24,910 bases of DNA from a virus. The position numbers and the translations under genes are program-made. The notes beneath the pieces were generated by a model. It did no database searches. It was given only the letters and a program-made list of their open reading frames with translations, and had not been told where the DNA came from. Every line of letters starts with the position of its first letter. Position 1 is the stretch's first letter. Positions 13,615 to 20,609 of this stretch are shown here, piece by piece. The DNA lies in the IMG/VR virus record IMGVR_UViG_3300032560_000109, positions 1 through 24,910 of that record; one strand, written 5' to 3'.

Positions 13615-14352
13615 GTGCGGATCAGAAAATTAACGGCCCTACTGGCTTTCATGGCCGGCCTGGGGCTAGCCTCTTCGGCTCCGGCGCAGATCGTCGGGGT
13701 TCTTCCCTACACCCTGACCAACGGCACGACAGCCGACGCTAATCAGGTTCAAGGGAATCTGCAGTACATCGTCAACCAGGTGAACGCTAACGTCGCCACG
13801 GCGGTCACCGCGGCGATCAGCGCGGTCCTCCCGGTGGGGACCATCGTTGAATGGAGTGGATCGATCGTGTCCATTCCCACCGGGTGGCACATCTGCGACG
13901 GAACGCACGGTACGCCGAACCTGGAAGATTCGTTCGTCGTCGGCGCCGGTAATTCTTACGCGGTGGGTTCGACCGGAGGTGCGACGTCGAACACGCCGAC
14001 GATCACGGTGGCGGGTCATACGCTGACCTTAGCGGAGATCCCCAGCCACAACCACGGTGTGACTGATCCCGGGCACGGACACGGTGTGACCGATCCGGGA
14101 CACAGCCATACCTACCAACTAGCGCAGACGGGTCCGACTGCCGTTATCGGAGGGGGCAGCAGCCCTTTGGGCTCCACGACGGGATCGAGCACCGGAACGT
14201 CGACTACCGGAATCTCCATCCAAAGCTCGACCACAGGCATCACTGTTCAAAACAACGGGGGCGGGGGTTCCCACACGCACACGGCCAGTTCATCGGCCGT
14301 GCCGACGTTGCCGCCCTACTACGCCCTGGCTTACATCATGAAGACATCCTAG
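13615..14352 (+). CDS. Tail-collar-domain fibre protein with signal peptide
   Basis: A 245-residue protein with GTG start at 13615 behind GGAGG. Residues 1-24 (MRIRKLTALLAFMAGLGLAS, then SAPA) form a textbook Sec signal peptide: basic start, hydrophobic core, and A-P-A before Q25. Residues about 72-120 match the phage tail-collar domain (LPVGTIVEWSGSIVSIPTGW, HICDGTHGTPNLEDSFVVGA). A histidine-rich DPGHGHG/DPGHSH stretch (about residues 142-163) follows, with SHTH near the end, like the HxH metal sites of fibre tips; the C-terminal PPYYALAYIMKTS is the usual end of collar proteins. It should be a trimeric receptor-binding or fibre protein. A signal peptide on such a protein is unexpected. Confidence 0.85.
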   Translation: MRIRKLTALLAFMAGLGLASSAPAQIVGVLPYTLTNGTTADANQVQGNLQYIVNQVNANVATAVTAAISAVLPVGTIVEWSGSIVSIPTGWHICDGTHGTPNLEDSFVVGAGNSYAVGSTGGATSNTPTITVAGHTLTLAEIPSHNHGVTDPGHGHGVTDPGHSHTYQLAQTGPTAVIGGGSSPLGSTTGSSTGTSTTGISIQSSTTGITVQNNGGGGSHTHTASSSAVPTLPPYYALAYIMKTS

Positions 14353-14358
14353 GCGTTT

Positions 14359-14387
14359 TTGACGCGAGCCGACCAAGGCTGTAGTCT
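14359..14387 (+). promoter_or_regulatory. Candidate promoter before the second signal-peptide protein
   Basis: TTGACG (14359-14364) is followed 17 bases later by TAGTCT (14382-14387). The gap of 61 bases here is one of the longer ones in the operon. The surrounding GGCTGTAGTCTCG resembles the CTACAGTCTCG in the gap before the scaffold gene. The -10 is weak; the case rests on recurrence and placement. Confidence 0.3.
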
Positions 14388-14413
14388 CGCGGAACAATTC
14401 TCTGGAGAAGGCC

Positions 14414-14902
14414 ATGCGCCAACGAATTCTAGCGGCACTGCTTCTGCTTTGCGCGCTATCCGTCGCCCCGGCGGTATCGTGGGCGCAGACCGGAACTCCG
14501 GCACAGACCGTGGCGACGTGCGGCACCCCGAACAATGCTCCCGTGGTCGGCGGTTATTACAGCCTGACCATGAACCCCGCGTCCCAGCTTTGCATCGCGG
14601 GAAATATTACCGCTAATCCGAGCGTGATCGACGCGACGTCGACGGATGCCTCCGGCACCGTGACCGCAGGAGGCACCTACCAATTGGTGATCGCGTCCAA
14701 TGCCTCTCGAAAAGGCTGCTTGATCCAAAACCCGGTGTCCGCCAGCGAAACGCTCAACGTCCGGATCGGCGCTACCACCGTCTACTCCCTGGCCGCCGGA
14801 GCAGCGTTGTCCTGCTCGGCTGGCGGCGGTGTGATCGTCTCGGATAACGTCTACGTCACCGGCACGACGACCGGACATGCATTTTCGGCGAACTATCAAT
14901 GA
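14414..14902 (+). CDS. Secreted beta-rich protein with signal peptide (162 aa)
   Basis: The ATG at 14414 follows GGAG. Residues 1-24 ([20 protein letters not shown], then VSWA) form a Sec signal peptide with S-W-A before Q25; there is no lipobox, so no lipoprotein. The mature part is Thr/Ala/Ser/Val-rich with four Cys residues. It has a beta-sandwich-like rhythm ([51 protein letters not shown]). The unit '[19 protein letters not shown]' is one I associate with small phage and prophage structural or adhesin modules. It overlaps the next gene by ATGA. Function unknown; an exported or virion-surface adhesin is the likeliest reading. Confidence 0.75.
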   Translation: MRQRILAALLLLCALSVAPAVSWAQTGTPAQTVATCGTPNNAPVVGGYYSLTMNPASQLCIAGNITANPSVIDATSTDASGTVTAGGTYQLVIASNASRKGCLIQNPVSASETLNVRIGATTVYSLAAGAALSCSAGGGVIVSDNVYVTGTTTGHAFSANYQ

Positions 14903-16182
14903 AGAAATTCCTAGTCACCTTCGCGGCGCTCCTGGCTTTTCCGGCGTTCGCCCAGACCATCACGCCCTCCGGCACGGTGACGAGTGTCGCGGTAACGGCC
15001 CCGGCGTTTTTCACCGTGACGGGCAATCCTATCACGACCAGCGGGACCGTCGCGCTTTCGATCACGTCACCGGCGGCGGCTAATTTTCTCGCCTCGCCGA
15101 CCGGCTCAAGCGGCCAACCGACATTCCGCGCCATCGTTAGTGGGGACTTGCCGGTCATTAATCTGAACACCTCGGCGGCGGGCGGCGTTCAGGGGAATTT
15201 GCCGGTCGGCAATTTGGCGAGCGGAACCAATGCTAGCGCGTCAACATTTTGGCGCGGCGATGGTTCCTGGCAAACGCCTGCGGGCGGCGGCAATGTTTAC
15301 AACGTCGCGACACCCACGAATTTGCAAATCGCCCAATGGACCGGCGCGACGACAATTCAGGGCCTCGCCACGACCGGGACCGGAAATGCGGTCCTCGCCA
15401 CATCGCCGACGCTGACCACGCCTAATTTGGGCACGCCTTCCGCCGCTGTCCTGACCAGCGCGACGGGCCTTCCTCTGTCGACGGGCGTAACCGGGACGCT
15501 TCCGCTCGCCAACGGCGGGACCGGAATTACGACAGCGTCGCCGATGGTCACTCAGCAAATTTTCCTGACGGGTTCGGGTACCTATACGAAGCCCGCCGGA
15601 GTAATTTGGATCAGGGTCCGCATGGTCGGCGGCGGCGGCGGCGGCGGCGGTGGCGGGACAGGCGCGGCAGGAAACGGTGTGACGGGCGGCGTATCGACGT
15701 TTGGTTCTGCTTTTCTGACGGCTAATGGCGGCCTTTTTGGACAGGCAAATGCCGCGCCGGGTGGCGGCGGCGGGACCGCTAGCATAACGGCTGGCGCTAC
15801 CGGATTGGCCCTAACGGGCGGTGGCGGTGGCGCTAATGTTTCCCAAGGCATCATAAACGACGTCGTTTCGGGCGGTATGGGCGGGAATTCGGCCTTGGGT
15901 GGCGGGGCTCCCAGCGTCGTTTACAGTATGGCGGGCACGGCGGGTGCTTCTAATACCGGCGGCGGCGGTGCCGGCGGCGGTTCTGGAAACAACGTCGGCG
16001 CTTATTCCGGTTCGGGCGGCGGCGCTGGCGGATTTGTTGACGCCATTATTACGGCTCCCTCCGCGACCTATGCCTATAGCGTCGGCGCGGGAGGGACGGC
16101 GGGTACGGCGGGCACTGGCGGCTATGCTGGCGGCGCTGGCGGCTCCGGCGTGATCATTGTCGAAGAACATTATTGGTATTGA
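14899..16182 (+). CDS. Glycine-rich tail fibre/adhesin with signal peptide (427 aa)
   Basis: It starts at ATG 14899 in an ATGA overlap. Residues 1-18 ([18 protein letters not shown]) are a signal peptide with A-F-A before Q19. Residues about 20-215 carry phage-fibre repeat modules ([71 protein letters not shown]). Residues about 222-427 form a glycine-rich adhesin domain ([20 protein letters not shown], a run of ten Gly, many later GGGG and GGAGG blocks, ending IIVEEHYWY). Such domains occur at phage fibre tips, where polyglycine stretches can pack as type II helices. Codon choice becomes more A+T-rich (AAT, TTG, ATT) from about 15060, suggesting a recently acquired host-range module. Confidence 0.85.
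   Translation: MKKFLVTFAALLAFPAFAQTITPSGTVTSVAVTAPAFFTVTGNPITTSGTVALSITSPAAANFLASPTGSSGQPTFRAIVSGDLPVINLNTSAAGGVQGNLPVGNLASGTNASASTFWRGDGSWQTPAGGGNVYNVATPTNLQIAQWTGATTIQGLATTGTGNAVLATSPTLTTPNLGTPSAAVLTSATGLPLSTGVTGTLPLANGGTGITTASPMVTQQIFLTGSGTYTKPAGVIWIRVRMVGGGGGGGGGGTGAAGNGVTGGVSTFGSAFLTANGGLFGQANAAPGGGGGTASITAGATGLALTGGGGGANVSQGIINDVVSGGMGGNSALGGGAPSVVYSMAGTAGASNTGGGGAGGGSGNNVGAYSGSGGGAGGFVDAIITAPSATYAYSVGAGGTAGTAGTGGYAGGAGGSGVIIVEEHYWY
15628..15657 (+). repeat. In-frame GGC trinucleotide run
   Basis: Seven consecutive GGC codons (15628-15648), then GGT GGC GGG, encode ten Gly at the start of the adhesin domain. Pure trinucleotide runs can gain or lose units by slippage without a frameshift. 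Confidence 0.85.
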
Positions 16183-16191
16183 GGCGCGATC

Positions 16192-16407
16192 ATGAACCCC
16201 GCAATCCTGAGGGTCATAAAGTCGCTGATTTCGGCGGCTGGAATTACGCCCGAAGTCATCGCCGCCTATATTGACGAATTCCGCAAAAAGGCCGATGCAT
16301 ATGTCTCCGCTCAATTGGAACAAAGCGAGCGGCTTGCTCGGATCGAAGCCCATTTAGGCATAGGCCAAAATCCGCCCCTTCAAATTGAGGACAAAACGAA
16401 TGTCTGA
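16192..16407 (+). CDS. Small helical protein (71 aa), function unknown
   Basis: A 71-residue protein starting MNPAILRVIKSLISAAGITP, seven bases after GAGG. It predicts an N-terminal amphipathic helix, then a charged helix (VIAAYIDEFRKKADAYVSAQ) running into LEQSERLARIEAHLGIG. Lys/Glu content and lack of a membrane segment suggest a soluble helical bundle or coiled coil. Base use matches the preceding fibre gene (A+T-richer), so the two may have arrived together. It could be a fibre chaperone, since small helical proteins directly after adhesin genes often are, but nothing specific shows this. Confidence 0.65.
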   Translation: MNPAILRVIKSLISAAGITPEVIAAYIDEFRKKADAYVSAQLEQSERLARIEAHLGIGQNPPLQIEDKTNV

Positions 16408-16498
16408 CACTCTCGGGGCTGTCATCACGATTCTCAATTGCCACGCGTCCACGGCCTTCAACGGCACCATCACCTACAGCTTCCTCGTCATCAACTGA
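16400..16498 (+). CDS. Possible very small hydrophobic peptide (32 aa)
   Basis: A 32-residue frame, MSDTLGAVITILNCHASTAF then NGTITYSFLVIN, opens at ATG 16400, overlapping the previous gene by eight bases; GAGG lies about ten bases upstream. It is too short for a confident call. The peptide is hydrophobic with no charged residue after Asp3. It could be real or a chance frame; it fills a gap otherwise about 116 bases long. Confidence 0.4.
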   Translation: MSDTLGAVITILNCHASTAFNGTITYSFLVIN

Positions 16499-16523
16499 GT
16501 CAGTTTTAAAGGCGGGGCGGGGC

Positions 16524-16784
16524 GTGTTGAACGAGAATGAGTGGAACGTGAAACAGTGGGCCGCGGATCACGACGCTAAGGATAACTTCCGGTTCGCCAT
16601 TGTGTGGCGAGTGTTCGCCGTGGGCGGCGCGGCGGTCCTAGCGGTCCTGGGTTGGTCCTTGAAGTCGCAGTACGACACGGCGTATGCTACGCAGCAGTCG
16701 GTACAGCAGATGGGTTCGGCGATCGTGCAGGAATTGCATCGCCAGACTGAACACTTCGACACGGAGAACCAACCCAATGGCTGA
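16524..16784 (+). CDS. Single-span membrane protein, candidate holin or spanin
   Basis: An 86-residue protein with GTG start at 16524. A polar N-terminus (MLNENEWNVKQWAADHDAKD) precedes one hydrophobic segment at about residues 24-46 (FAIVWRVFAVGGAAVLAVLG, then WSL). A polar, Gln-rich C-terminal stretch of about 40 residues follows. It lies two genes before the lysozyme, which has no signal peptide and therefore needs a membrane-permeabilising partner. That makes a single-span holin or an inner-membrane spanin plausible; there is not enough periplasmic coiled coil to choose a spanin. It overlaps the next small gene by eight bases. Confidence 0.65.
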   Translation: MLNENEWNVKQWAADHDAKDNFRFAIVWRVFAVGGAAVLAVLGWSLKSQYDTAYATQQSVQQMGSAIVQELHRQTEHFDTENQPNG

Positions 16785-16929
16785 GAAGCACGCGCTTAAC
16801 GGGACCAAAACCCCGCCCGCCACGCAGGACTCGTCTCGCGTTTTGCCGAAGGGTCCTTCGGTCAATTCCGAAACGACCCGGTCCTCCGCGGCGCCCACGC
16901 CCAAGACGCTCGGCCCGCGCGAAGCCTGA
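16777..16929 (+). CDS. Small disordered protein (50 aa) in the lysis region
   Basis: A 50-residue frame from ATG 16777 (MAEKHALNGTKTPPATQDSS), ten bases after GGAG, ending three bases before the lysozyme gene. The sequence is Pro/Ser/Thr/Lys-rich with no hydrophobic core, so probably disordered. The overlap with the previous gene and the tight spacing to the next support translation. No family recognised; a lysis accessory role is only suggested by place. Confidence 0.5.
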   Translation: MAEKHALNGTKTPPATQDSSRVLPKGPSVNSETTRSSAAPTPKTLGPREA

Positions 16930-16932
16930 TCC

Positions 16933-17394
16933 ATGCGTCCGGTTCCTCCCCAAGCCCTCGCTCTGGTTAAGTCCAGCGAGGGCTTTCGCGCGTCTTGCTA
17001 TTCCGATACGGGCGGTCTGCCGACCATCGGCTACGGGCACAAGTTGCGTCCGGGCGATCCGCTCCTGGTTTCGACGATCTCTGAGGCCGCCGCCGAGGAG
17101 TTGGCCGAGCAGGACCTGGCGGCGGCCGGCGCTCAACTGACCTCCGTTCTGGGCGACGCGCAGATCACGGAACTCTCGGACGGACAGTGGTCCGCGCTCC
17201 TGGACTTCACCTTCAACGAAGGCATCGGCCAGTTCGAGGCGTCGACCCTGTGCGCCAAGATCAAGACCGGACAACTGGCATCCGCGTCGATCGAATTTAA
17301 CCGGTGGGTCTACGGCAAGGTCAACGGCGTCGAGACGGTTCTGTCCGACTTGGTCGCGCGCCGAGCCTCCGAAACGGCGTTGTGGAATTCATGA
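16933..17394 (+). CDS. Endolysin, GH24 lysozyme (T4/P22 type)
   Basis: A 153-residue muramidase that cleaves the glycan chain of peptidoglycan at lysis. The catalytic triad of the family is in place: E16 (KSSEGFR), D25 (CYSDTGG) and T31 (LPTIGYGH), with the family's 9- and 15-residue spacings from the Glu. The ALLDFTFNEGIGQFEASTL segment and the RW...G...GL(V)xRR-like end (EFNRWVYGKVNGVETVLSDL, then VARRASE) complete the fold; length is normal. There is no signal peptide or signal-anchor, so it depends on a holin, possibly the gene at 16524. It overlaps the next gene by ATGA. Confidence 0.93.
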   Translation: MRPVPPQALALVKSSEGFRASCYSDTGGLPTIGYGHKLRPGDPLLVSTISEAAAEELAEQDLAAAGAQLTSVLGDAQITELSDGQWSALLDFTFNEGIGQFEASTLCAKIKTGQLASASIEFNRWVYGKVNGVETVLSDLVARRASETALWNS

Positions 17395-17900
17395 TCCAGC
17401 CGATTGGGTTTATCGACGCAGCGGCCTTCACCGCATCTTACGTCGTCAAGTACAAGCAGCACATGCGAGATGGCACGCTGAAGCTCCGTAGCCGCGACCC
17501 GGCCGACGTGCTCCTGGCGGTCGCTGACGAGCCTATTCTGGGGGAATGGAAAGCCGCCGCCGCGCTGCTGAGCCGTTACCGCAGTCATGCACGAAACGCC
17601 CTTAAGGACAGCAAGATCGAACTGGGCGAGGCCTGGATCGAGATGCTCCCCGGAGGGCATGGGACACCCTGGCGCCAGTACGAAGACGACTACGCGCAGG
17701 CGCACATCAGGACCCGGCTGTGCCTGATCCCCGCGCCGGATGCTTTTACCTACTCGGGCCACTTCCGAGAAATCCTGGCGGTCGGCGTGGTCAACGTCGT
17801 CGAACACCGCGTGCTGCATAGCGACACGAACTTCAGCACTTTCCCCCGGGTGCACCTGGTGGTGGACGTGGAGCGGCCGGATGCCCACGAAGTCGAGTAG
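17391..17900 (+). CDS. AspH-like 2-oxoglutarate oxygenase
   Basis: A 169-residue protein from ATG 17391 in an ATGA overlap with the lysozyme. The C-terminal part matches the aspartyl/asparaginyl beta-hydroxylase family: H143-S-D-T-N147, ten residues on R153, then VHLVVDV, the usual iron ligand, spacing and 2-oxoglutarate-binding Arg. The strand RTRLCLIPAP (107-116) corresponds to the family's 'R-x-H-L-x-L' strand. The first iron ligand is less clear: His is expected near residues 95-100, where PWRQYEDD stands, with H90 and H105 the nearest. It may be displaced or lost. Its partner is the overlapping GNAT gene. Substrate unknown; phage AspH-like genes are usually unassigned. Confidence 0.72.
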   Translation: MIQPIGFIDAAAFTASYVVKYKQHMRDGTLKLRSRDPADVLLAVADEPILGEWKAAAALLSRYRSHARNALKDSKIELGEAWIEMLPGGHGTPWRQYEDDYAQAHIRTRLCLIPAPDAFTYSGHFREILAVGVVNVVEHRVLHSDTNFSTFPRVHLVVDVERPDAHEVE

Positions 17901-18375
17901 GCTGTCGTTCGACTGGTGCTCCATCGCGCAGGCTCTGACCGAAGGCCTGGCCGATCTCGCCGAAGCCAATTACGCCGAAGTCGAAACCTACGTCGGCCAC
18001 TTTCCCCTGGATATCAATTGGGGCGCCTACCAGATGGCCGAGCGCCGCGGGGAACTCCGGTCGATCGCGGCTCGCGCCGGCGGAAATCTGGTGGGGTACG
18101 CTTCGTACTCGATCCAACCTCTCAGCCAGAACCAGACGGTGCTTTGCGCCGTCAATCGCGTCGTCTACATGGCGCCCAGGCACAGAGGCTGGGGCTCTCT
18201 GGAGCTCCTGGACGACAGCGAACGAAGGCTCAAGGACCTCGGTGTCCAGATGGTGATCTATGTCGTCAAGGAGCCCAATTCGACAGATGGTCGCCGCTCC
18301 GCTAATCTGGCTTCTCTCCTGGTTCGTCGGGGCTGCGATCCCTATGAGCGGCATTTTTCGAAGGTCTTGAAATAG
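17881..18375 (+). CDS. GNAT-family N-acetyltransferase
   Basis: A 164-residue protein from ATG 17881, overlapping the oxygenase gene by 20 bases; GGAG lies upstream. The longer in-frame reading from 17740 is a shadow. The acetyl-CoA-binding motif of GNAT enzymes is visible: strand NRVVYMAPRHRGWG with R100-x-x-G103-x-G105, followed by helix SLELLDDSERRLKDLG. It is preceded by strands NLVGYASYSIQPL and followed by VQMVIYVVKEPN. The protein begins with a helix-rich part (AQALTEGLADLAEANYAEVE). Tight coupling to the oxygenase suggests one pathway or complex modifying a phage or host protein, cell-wall component or small molecule; the target cannot be told from sequence. Confidence 0.8.
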   Translation: MPTKSSRLSFDWCSIAQALTEGLADLAEANYAEVETYVGHFPLDINWGAYQMAERRGELRSIAARAGGNLVGYASYSIQPLSQNQTVLCAVNRVVYMAPRHRGWGSLELLDDSERRLKDLGVQMVIYVVKEPNSTDGRRSANLASLLVRRGCDPYERHFSKVLK

Positions 18376-18377
18376 CC

Positions 18378-19388
18378 ATGGGCGGCAGTACGCAGCAAGC
18401 ACCGCAGGCTTACCAACCGGCTAACCAGGCCGGAGCGGATCAGAGTTATCAAGCGGGCGCGAGCCAGCTTTCGTCCGCCGGGCAGGGCTTGGCTTCGACG
18501 GTGACGCCGCAGCTGGCGTCTATCGCGTCCAACGTCCAGAGCAACCCCTACTACGGCCAGGCCCTGACCGGCGCCCAAGGCGCGGCCAACGTGGCGACGT
18601 CGCAAGTGGCGCCGCAGCAGTTGTCCTCGGCCGCCAGTTTGCAGAATCTGTCCCAAGGCGCTTCGGCGTTGGCGCCTTATCTGTCGCAAGTGCCCGCCAG
18701 CTACACCGGGATTACATCCAACCCGGAACTCATGGCCGGGTTGCAGACGCTGCAGACCGCCTACGATCCGCAGAGCACGCTGTACAATCAGCAGTACCAG
18801 CAGCAGCAGGACCAGCAGAACGCGATCAACGCCATGAGCGGGGTGGCAGGAACGCCATATGGCGCAGGCGTCGCCGGACAGGCCTCGCAGAACTTCAACA
18901 CCAACTGGCAGAACCAGCAGCTGCAGCGGCAAGTGACTGGCCTAGGAGCGTATGACAGCGCGGCGACCACGGCGGCGAATAACATCGCGGCGCTGACCGG
19001 GGCTTCCGCGAACAACTACAGCACCCTGGCGAACACGGCGGGGAGCGCGGCGACCACGTCGTCGAACCTGGGCACGGCCGGCCTGAACACCATGGCGACC
19101 GCCGCGCAGCTTCCGTACGATCTGTATCTACAGCAGCAGCAAGCGGGGTTGTCGGCTCTGGGCCAGCAGATCCAAGGGACGAACAGCGCCAATGCCTTGA
19201 CGCAGCAAGGTGTGGCCGATCAGGGCGCCTATCTGAATATCGGTCAGGGCGCGACGGGGCTCAACCAGAGCGCAGCCCAAATCAACAACCAAGCCGCGCA
19301 AGCGTCTTCGGCGGGCCTGGGAAGTCTGTTCGGGGACATCACCGGCATGTTCCATTTCGGAAACCCACTAGCCCCCTCTGCGACGTAG
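18378..19388 (+). CDS. Probable internal virion / ejection protein, Gln/Ala-rich (336 aa)
   Basis: The ATG at 18378 lies two bases after the GNAT stop. The product is extremely rich in Gln, Ala, Ser, Asn and Gly, with few charges (MGGSTQQAPQAYQPANQAGA; STLYNQQYQQQQDQQNAINA). It reads as long low-complexity helices around a GVAGTPYGAGVAGQASQNFN unit. This composition and the 'S-G-x-(A/P)-x-G-(G/T)-x-x-(A/G)' style core occur in podovirus proteins encoded upstream of large ejection proteins. It ends LGSLFGDITGMFHFGNPLAP. I infer an ejected or tail-inner protein from composition and place; it has no enzymatic motif. Confidence 0.65.
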   Translation: MGGSTQQAPQAYQPANQAGADQSYQAGASQLSSAGQGLASTVTPQLASIASNVQSNPYYGQALTGAQGAANVATSQVAPQQLSSAASLQNLSQGASALAPYLSQVPASYTGITSNPELMAGLQTLQTAYDPQSTLYNQQYQQQQDQQNAINAMSGVAGTPYGAGVAGQASQNFNTNWQNQQLQRQVTGLGAYDSAATTAANNIAALTGASANNYSTLANTAGSAATTSSNLGTAGLNTMATAAQLPYDLYLQQQQAGLSALGQQIQGTNSANALTQQGVADQGAYLNIGQGATGLNQSAAQINNQAAQASSAGLGSLFGDITGMFHFGNPLAPSAT

Positions 19389-19397
19389 GACGAACAG

Positions 19398-20609
19398 ATG
19401 GATTGGGGCTCGTTCGCAGGAGGGGTAGGCCAAGGGCTCGAACAGGGCCAGCAGATGCGTGCGCGCCAGATCGCCATGCAGGACCAACTGCGCCATCAAG
19501 CCGCGCATCAGGCCGCATCGAACGTGCTGCAGTCCCTGGTCGCTGCGGGTCCGGACGCCGGAGCCACGTCGCCGACCGCCGTCCCGCCGCAACCGACACC
19601 CGCCGTTCCTCCGGGCGGTCCGCCTGGCGCGCAGCCTATGCCACCGGCGGGTCCCGCGCCGATGGCCGGCCCTGCCCCTGGCGGACCGCCGCAGGCCGTT
19701 CCGATGCCCGGCGCGCAGCTCATGCCCCAGGCCGCCGCCCCGCCGCCTGCACCGGCTCCCCTGCCGGCCGGACCCCCGCAAGGCGGCCCCGGCGGCGCAG
19801 CGCCTCCCGGCCCGGCAGGACCGGCCGTGTCGGGACCGGCGGCCGGCTCTACCGGGGACGTGTGGGTGGACAGCAAGAAGACGCTCCAGAGCGCGGCGCG
19901 CTGGGTCGCGCAAGCCAACCCCGGCCGCAAGTGGAAGCCGGGTGAACTGCTGGACGCCGTCAACGAGGTGATCGAGACCATGAACGGTCTGAACCCGATG
20001 GAGAAGATCGCAGCCCAGGCTCAGATCGCCGGGGCGAAGGCGCAGCATGACTGGTACACCGCCGAGACGCAGCGCCTGTCGGAGCAAGAACGGGAGACGA
20101 AGGACAAGACGGCGCATTCGGACCGGCTGACGGCGCTCGACGCTGCGGCGAAGCGCGTCAAGATGCAGTCCGACACCAAACTCAAGGCCGTCGCCGCGCA
20201 GGACCTCATGCGGATGCAGGTCGCCGAACTGGCGCAGGCCGGTCAGGATGAGCGCCAGGGGAAACTCCTGGATTTCCGCCAGCAGGCTCTCGACGCCGGT
20301 CTGGACGAAAAGACCTGGCAGACCCTGGTCCAGGCCGGCCTCAAGGAGCAAGGCATGTCGGACGCCTTCGCCGGCCGCGTGTTCTCGGCGCAGGCCCGGA
20401 GCGCGGGCCAAGCGACGGCGCCTCCGACTCGTCAGCGTGTGGGCGCCGCTCCGCCCCCGCCGAAGCGTGGCGCCGCCCCTACCGCCGGACCGAAGGTGGA
20501 TCCGGTCAAGGAGAAGGCCGAGGCGCTGTCGCACATCCGGGCCGGAGCCGATCCCGCCCAGGTGCGCGACATCTACAAGCAGAGGACCGGACAACCGGCT
20601 GACTTCTGA
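19398..20609 (+). CDS. Probable internal virion protein with Pro/Gly/Ala-rich linker (403 aa)
   Basis: It starts at ATG 19398 with AGGA upstream and ends in a TGATG overlap with the next gene. The N-terminus (MDWGSFAGGVGQGLEQGQQM) predicts a helix of the kind found in phage ejection proteins. Residues about 50-150 are almost entirely Pro, Gly and Ala. A helical domain follows (DVWVDSKKTLQSAARWVAQA, then charged coiled-coil-like helices to about residue 315), then another Pro/Ala linker and a short C-terminal helix. The middle protein of a three-gene cassette with large products before and after suggests a T7 gp14-16-like ejectosome role (inference from order, not similarity). Confidence 0.65.
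   Translation: MDWGSFAGGVGQGLEQGQQMRARQIAMQDQLRHQAAHQAASNVLQSLVAAGPDAGATSPTAVPPQPTPAVPPGGPPGAQPMPPAGPAPMAGPAPGGPPQAVPMPGAQLMPQAAAPPPAPAPLPAGPPQGGPGGAAPPGPAGPAVSGPAAGSTGDVWVDSKKTLQSAARWVAQANPGRKWKPGELLDAVNEVIETMNGLNPMEKIAAQAQIAGAKAQHDWYTAETQRLSEQERETKDKTAHSDRLTALDAAAKRVKMQSDTKLKAVAAQDLMRMQVAELAQAGQDERQGKLLDFRQQALDAGLDEKTWQTLVQAGLKEQGMSDAFAGRVFSAQARSAGQATAPPTRQRVGAAPPPPKRGAAPTAGPKVDPVKEKAEALSHIRAGADPAQVRDIYKQRTGQPADF

Noticed and set aside
14414-14485. Lipoprotein signal in the 162-residue secreted protein
   Set aside because: Cys13 lies in LLLLCALS, without a small residue (Gly/Ala/Ser) just before it, so it is not a lipobox; an ordinary signal peptide with S-W-A before Gln fits better.
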